A DNA stretch of 33,947 nt from Schoenoplectus triqueter. Its lineage: Eukaryota > Streptophyta > Magnoliopsida > Poales > Cyperaceae. A program made the translations under genes and the position numbers. The notes below the pieces were generated by a model. The model searched no databases. It was not told where the DNA came from and was given only the letters and a program-made list of their open reading frames with translations. The DNA lies in NCBI GenBank assembly GCA_964058805.1, contig CAXKVV010001515.1, forward strand, positions 1-33,947, written 5' to 3'. Below are positions 29,949 to 33,947 of this stretch, in pieces; position 1 is the stretch's first letter; each line of letters begins with the position of its first letter.

Positions 29949-30705
29949 TGTTGAGTTTTTGAGTTCAGCAGAAGATTTGAGTAAAATAAAGAAGAATGAA
30001 GATGCTAATGAATTTCATTGTATATTACTTGTTGTCTCTCTACATTTGATATATATAAAACTGATGTCTATTCTAATGGTACTATATTAATTATAATTGA
30101 TAGCCTAGCCAAATCTAGTATATAGTTTCTAACGGTTGTCTATAACTCCTATCTAACATTACTGTATAACGGTACTGTACAATGCTACAATAACAGTCTC
30201 TTACTTTATTACTATTTTATTATTACTAGCTATATACCCGCGCGTTGCAGCAGAATTTTTTATTTAAACATTAAAATATTATAAGATAAAAAAATTCATA
30301 TTTATATAATATTAAATTATAAATTCACCAAATTATAGAGAAAACATATAATAAAGACTATATTTAATCTTGGATGAGATTTTTGCACAATATGAGTTAA
30401 TGATTCATGATTTTTATGGAAAGAAAAGTAAATTATTCTAACATATATTATCACCATTAATGTCTTACCAAATATGCACAAAGTTGCTAAATAAAAAAAC
30501 AAAAATTATGGAAATAATAGTATATAAGAGAAAGAAATGGAGAGAAAGAGGGGATCAATGGACGCGATCACATACGTTCGATCAACCAACAATAAATATT
30601 ATCCGTCTAATTGAGGGATAAAATGGGTATAATAAAAATTTACAATGACAAAAAATGGACTCTCCAATTCTTAGATGCTTTATATAATAGTATAGATTCT
30701 CAACA
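29949..30705 (-). repeat. Ty1/copia 3' LTR (about 286 bp) split by a Helitron
   Basis: On the minus strand the LTR starts TGTTGAGAA (30705-30697), is interrupted by the Helitron (30226-30696), resumes at TAATAATAAAATAG (from 30225) and ends AACTCAACA at 29949. TGTTGAG and CTCAACA are a perfect 7-bp terminal inverted repeat. A TATA box (TTTATATATATC) lies at about 30048-30060. The G-rich polypurine tract just outside 30705 fixes the 5' boundary. Without the Helitron the LTR is about 286 bases, normal for small copia LTRs. Confidence 0.87.
30226..30696 (-). mobile_element. Non-autonomous Helitron (471 bp)
   Basis: The minus strand begins TCTATACTATTATATAAAGC (TC end at 30696) and finishes GCAACGCGCGGGTATATAGCTAG (CTAG end at 30226), inserted between A and T of the host LTR as Helitrons do, with no target duplication. 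The usual 3' hairpin is partly decayed: CCCGCGC on one side faces GCAGCAG instead of GCGCGGG, two G-to-A changes at CpG sites. It has no Rep/helicase and depends on another element. The open frame 30317-30502 is not a gene. Confidence 0.87.
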
Positions 30706-30775
30706 ATCCCCCCTCAAATTTAGAGGTGAGAAAATCATTTATCACCCCTAACGTGAAAACAGTTTTCTTGAAATG
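30706..30775 (-). pseudogene. pol: Extreme C-terminus of copia pol and polypurine tract
   Basis: Directly upstream (minus strand) of the LTR lies AATTTGAGGGGGGAT, a copia polypurine tract. The frame before it reads FTLGVINDFLTSKFEGG, which fits the KLGV......L.GG end of copia pol. Further upstream the frame is broken and sequence up to 31140 is not recognisable pol, so the internal region appears deleted or badly decayed. Confidence 0.75.
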
Positions 30776-31873
30776 TCCTTACATCAATTTTTTTTACGGC
30801 GTCTATCTGACAAATTGAACTCTTTATCCTCTTTGTAGAATTGTTTATCCTTCTTGCAGCTTTCAGATCTTCTTTTTTATTTTATTCTTTTCATCTTTAA
30901 ATGCCAATACCTTATTTTCTTCTTTAATGATAGGTGAAAGTTGAGTAGAGGAATGATTTTAATGTTATCTCTCGTGTCTTTTCTTTGTTTGAGTCTGCAT
31001 CGAGCAGATTTGTTGTTCTTAATTTCTTGCATGTTTCTCTTATCATGATGGTGGATGTGCCTCTTGTATTCATGGCGCAATGTCTTTGTATATGCATTCA
31101 TCAAAAACTGAAAAAGCAAAGAAAACACAACCCTACTCCATGCCTTTTTCTATGAGATTTATTTATTCAAAAAGATTTACAGACTCCCTCTTTTGAGTTT
31201 TAATAAATAGTTTAATACCTTAATATAATACAAAATCGGTATTTATCTCTAGACCTTTCAACATATATTAACAACAAACAAGATATTATCAGTTGACAAT
31301 GAAAACATTTCAAGATTTAAAAAATGTAAAATTAAATTTTAAAGTAAGATTTTCATAAATTATTTTTTATTACTTGATGGAAGAAAAATATTTTTAGTTC
31401 TTGAATTAATTATTTATTATGGAAAAAGATTGTAGCAAAGAATTTTTCACAAAATATTTGATAATTAGTTAAAATTATAGAAATTTATTTCTAAATAATT
31501 AAAACATAATTAAGAGAATTAGATAAATCTGATGTCTGTTAATGTGACAGAGCACATAGCTTGACACATGTGCGGAACCATAAAATATAGAAATTTATTC
31601 CTTTAGATAAAATAATACAAAACCTATTACGGCCTTTCAATTTTGCAACAAGAAGGTTTATGCTGCGCCCTTCAACTTTAGATTCAACTAAGCCGAATGA
31701 TATTTAGTTGCTAGCGGAGGGAATTACAGAGCGTAAGTCTTCAAATAAGTAGGTAGGGATTGATGATCCAGCTGTCTTGCATTACTCTTTTTTTTTTTCC
31801 TTTTTTGTTTTTTGTTTTTGTGCTGGACTTACTCCCCTTTACCATTTTGAAATCAGTTAGTCGTGCTGGAGAG
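30776..31873. other. Unassigned AT-rich DNA next to copia remnant
   Basis: I see no supported gene. A minus-strand open frame at 30877-31128 (83 codons, Lys/Arg/His-rich) has no family resemblance; it could be decayed internal copia sequence. No second LTR with CTCAACA ends or primer-binding site is visible. Confidence 0.45.
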
Positions 31874-32075
31874 CACAGTAATAATATTCGGGATTTATTC
31901 GTCAATAATTCGTGTTTAATTTGTTTTCAGCACTCTGCCGAATAAATCGACGTTTAATACGTTAATTTGTGAATTATTCGTTTGATACACACGAATTATT
32001 CGCGAATTTAACGAATTCTATGAATAAAACGCGTTCTTTTTCCGAATTATACTTAATTTTCTCAGGTGTGGTGCT
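31874..32075 (-). mobile_element. Possible third, partial copy of the hAT-like MITE family
   Basis: CACAGTAATAATATTCGGGA at 31874 resembles the family terminus CATAGTAACAACTTTATGATTCGGGA in reverse orientation. The following 150 bases are full of TTATTCG/CGAATAA words (GTGAATTATTCGTTTG, ACGAATTATTCGCG), as in the clear copy. I could not identify the other end or a target duplication, so the limits are approximate. Confidence 0.4.
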
Positions 32076-32157
32076 GTTATTCAAATTGAATTTTTCTCTG
32101 CCGCACATCGAGAGGGAGGGCAATAGACTTGGGCTCAGACTGTTAGCTAGTTGTTAT

Positions 32158-32487
32158 CATAGTAACACCATTCACGAATTATTCGCGAATAATTCGTTTT
32201 TCACCTATAGCCGGATGTTTCACGAATAATTCGTCAGTTTGATATACAGTGCGTTTTTTTATCAAAAAAATGTTTTATTCGCGAATTATTCGGCAAAAAA
32301 ACACATTATATATTATTTTATATAGAATTTTATAGTTTTTAATATATTTTTAATATTTTGTCAATATAATATATATTTTATTTATATTATGTGAAACGAA
32401 CTATTCCCGAATTATACCCGTATTATACCCGAACGTCGAATTTTTGACCTCGCCGAACGTTTCCCGAATCATAAAGTTGTTACTATG
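32158..32487 (+). mobile_element. hAT-like MITE, copy 2 (330 bp)
   Basis: It starts CATAGTAACA and ends TGTTACTATG, a perfect 10-bp terminal inverted repeat. Identical octamers GTTGTTAT flank it at 32150-32157 and 32488-32495, the 8-bp target duplication expected of hAT transposition. The 5' subterminal region has a perfect 24-bp palindrome (32174-32197, half-site ACGAATTATTCG), and TTCGCGAA-type words recur. No transposase is encoded. The superfamily call rests on the 8-bp duplication; the terminus CATAG departs slightly from the usual hAT CA(G/A)NG form. Confidence 0.88.
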
Positions 32488-32812
32488 GTTGTTATTAGGT
32501 GTTGAGGTTTGCAGCTCTCTCTTTGCTAGGCTTAGGCTATCTGGTTATGTGCATCGATAATATTTGATATGCTATTTTTTTTAGTAAAAGCTCGCACATC
32601 TATGTTAATAGACTTAGACTATTAGATTTTTGACCTCGTCGAACGTTTCCCGAATCGTAAAGTTGTTACTATGGTTGTTATTAGGTGTTGAGGTTTGCAG
32701 CTCTCTCTTTGCTAGGCTTAGGCTATCTGGTTATGTGCATCGATAATATTCGATATGCTATTTTTTTTAGTAAAAGCTCGCACATCTATGTTAATAGACT
32801 TAGACTATTAGC
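32441..32812 (+). repeat. Recent 186-bp tandem duplication including one MITE end
   Basis: TTTTTGACCTCG at 32441 recurs as TTTTTGACCTCG at 32627, and the two units then run almost identically to GACTTAGACTATTAG (about 32611-32625 and 32797-32811), differing at a handful of sites. Each unit holds the last 47 bases of the MITE and about 139 bases of its right flank. The second MITE end therefore arose by duplication, not insertion. Confidence 0.93.
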
Positions 32813-33059
32813 TGTTAGCTAGGTGTTAGAGGCTCGTAGCTTCTTCTTCTTCTTTTTTAGGGTAAAGACCTGTAGGAATTGATTCAAATTATCAATCGTC
32901 GGTTTAGCAAATTAAGTAATAGTTTTGGAAGAGCGATAATTTTAGAAGAGTGATAAAATAGTGTTTTTTTAGAAGAGTGGTAGAATAGTGGTATTCTTGA
33001 CTATTCGGAAAAGCGAAAATATCGTTTGGCAGTTGTTACTCAGAATAGTTAAAATATGA
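32813..33059. other. Unassigned DNA
   Basis: No gene is visible. TGTTAGCTAGGTGTTAGAGG at about 32811 resembles the sequence around the MITE insertion site (32141-32150 and 32488-32510), which suggests an older repeat in this area. Short AGAAGAGYGRTA words recur at 32930-32985. Confidence 0.5.
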
Positions 33060-33845
33060 ATAATTATGATACTAATAATGATGATGATAATAATAATAGT
33101 AAAATAATAATCATAATAGAAAGATTATAATAATAATAAAATAATAAAAAATAATCATAATAAATAATATAATAATAAAAATATAAACATAATCATAATA
33201 TAGTAATATAATAATAATAAATTATAATTACAATCATAATTATAATAATAATATAATAATGATGATAATAATAATAATAGGAAATCATAATTTTAATAAT
33301 ATAATTCTAATATAATAATCATAATCATAATCATGATAATAATAATTATAGTCATAATCATAATCATGTAATAATAAAAATATAATCATAATCATAATAA
33401 TAATTATAAATAATTATAATTATAATAATATAATATAATAATAAATTAATCATAACTATAATCAACATATAATAATATAATATAACATAATAAAATAATA
33501 ATAAGTAATAATAGTAATAATCATAATCATAATCATCATAATATAATAATAAAGAATCTTGATAATAATAATATAAGAATAAAATAATTATATTTATATT
33601 TATAATATAATAATATAATATTAAAATTATATTTATAATAATAATAAATAATATCATAATACTAATAATAACGATAATACAATAACAATAATGATAATAA
33701 TAATAATATAATGATAATAATAATAATAATCATAATATTAATATATTAATAAATTATAATTATAAATATAATATAATAATATAATAATAATAAATCTGAA
33801 TCATAATCATAATAATATAATATAATATAATATAATATAATTAAA
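33060..33845. repeat. TAA/TAATCA-type microsatellite, ~790 bp
   Basis: The segment consists of imperfect ATAATA, TAATCATAA and TATAA words with almost no G. The minus-strand open frame 33364-33657 translates to Ile/Tyr/Leu-only sequence and is a composition artefact. The last ~100 bases of the window (33846-33947) return to mixed composition with nothing recognisable. Confidence 0.9.
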
Positions 33846-33947
33846 CAATAATCGCTATTCTGACGAGAGCTAATTCGGTATTCCACCTATAAGTTAGTAT
33901 ATCGAATTAACACTATTGCGCACTCTTCTGCTTAGTCTAAAATTCGT

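Noticed and set aside
31760..32229. Plus-strand open frames at 31760-31945 and 31969-32229
   Set aside because: They cross MITE sequence and its target duplication and share no family features.
33364..33657. Minus-strand 97-codon Ile/Tyr/Leu-rich open frame, like a membrane protein
   Set aside because: It lies wholly in a TAA-type microsatellite; hydrophobic codons follow from the base composition.

Overview
The window is repeat-rich nuclear DNA of a plant, most likely a dicot. The evidence is a Ty3/gypsy integrase of Tat/Ogre type, two Ty1/copia remnants with the plant-type polypurine tract and TGTTGR...YAACA LTR ends, an L1-type LINE, a chromovirus-like Ty3/gypsy tail, a small Helitron, hAT-like MITEs, and a satellite with ~183-bp monomers. 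I see no intact host protein gene, rRNA or tRNA. The long AT-rich stretches and the C-to-T type stop codons in the old elements suit methylated, heterochromatic DNA, possibly pericentromeric.

Layout. 1-1347 is the 3' end of a Ty3/gypsy pol (integrase with D,D-35-E) broken by one frameshift. 1348-2776 is its 3' untranslated region, with a 239-bp tandem dimer and several hairpins. 2777-6000 is unassigned and may be LTR. 6004-6372 is a GC-rich island next to five TGGGCY boxes (6465-6600). 6610-7920 is extremely AT-rich. 7930-8680 is a 62-bp hairpin repeat array, and 8692-9335 is an array of hairpins whose arms change together while the loops stay constant. 9661-14204 is a satellite in a 7-monomer, 1281-bp higher-order repeat, followed by an inverted arm (14218-14961) that makes a large palindrome. 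14962-16145 is unassigned. 16146-19505 is a minus-strand Ty1/copia remnant (3' LTR, RNase H, RT, integrase end). It is joined through a displaced 54-bp RNase H fragment to a plus-strand L1 LINE remnant (19558-21670). 21671-22790 is a second Ty3/gypsy tail, split by a solo copia LTR with a target duplication (21757-22116). 26131-26405 and 32158-32487 are two oppositely oriented copies of one MITE. 29949-30775 is another minus-strand copia 3' end, whose LTR contains a 471-bp Helitron. 32441-32812 is a recent 186-bp tandem duplication that copies one MITE end. 33060-33845 is a TAA-type microsatellite.

No genes here work together as a pathway; what can be read is the order of insertion. Chromovirus before solo LTR, copia LTR before Helitron, and MITE insertion before the 186-bp duplication are each supported by junction sequence. 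The most unusual signal is the covarying hairpins. They occur in the 8.7-9.3 kb array and, more weakly, in the 3' region of the Tat-like element and in the 62-bp array. This suggests either selected RNA/ssDNA structure in retroelement non-coding DNA or a mutational process that copies one arm from the other.
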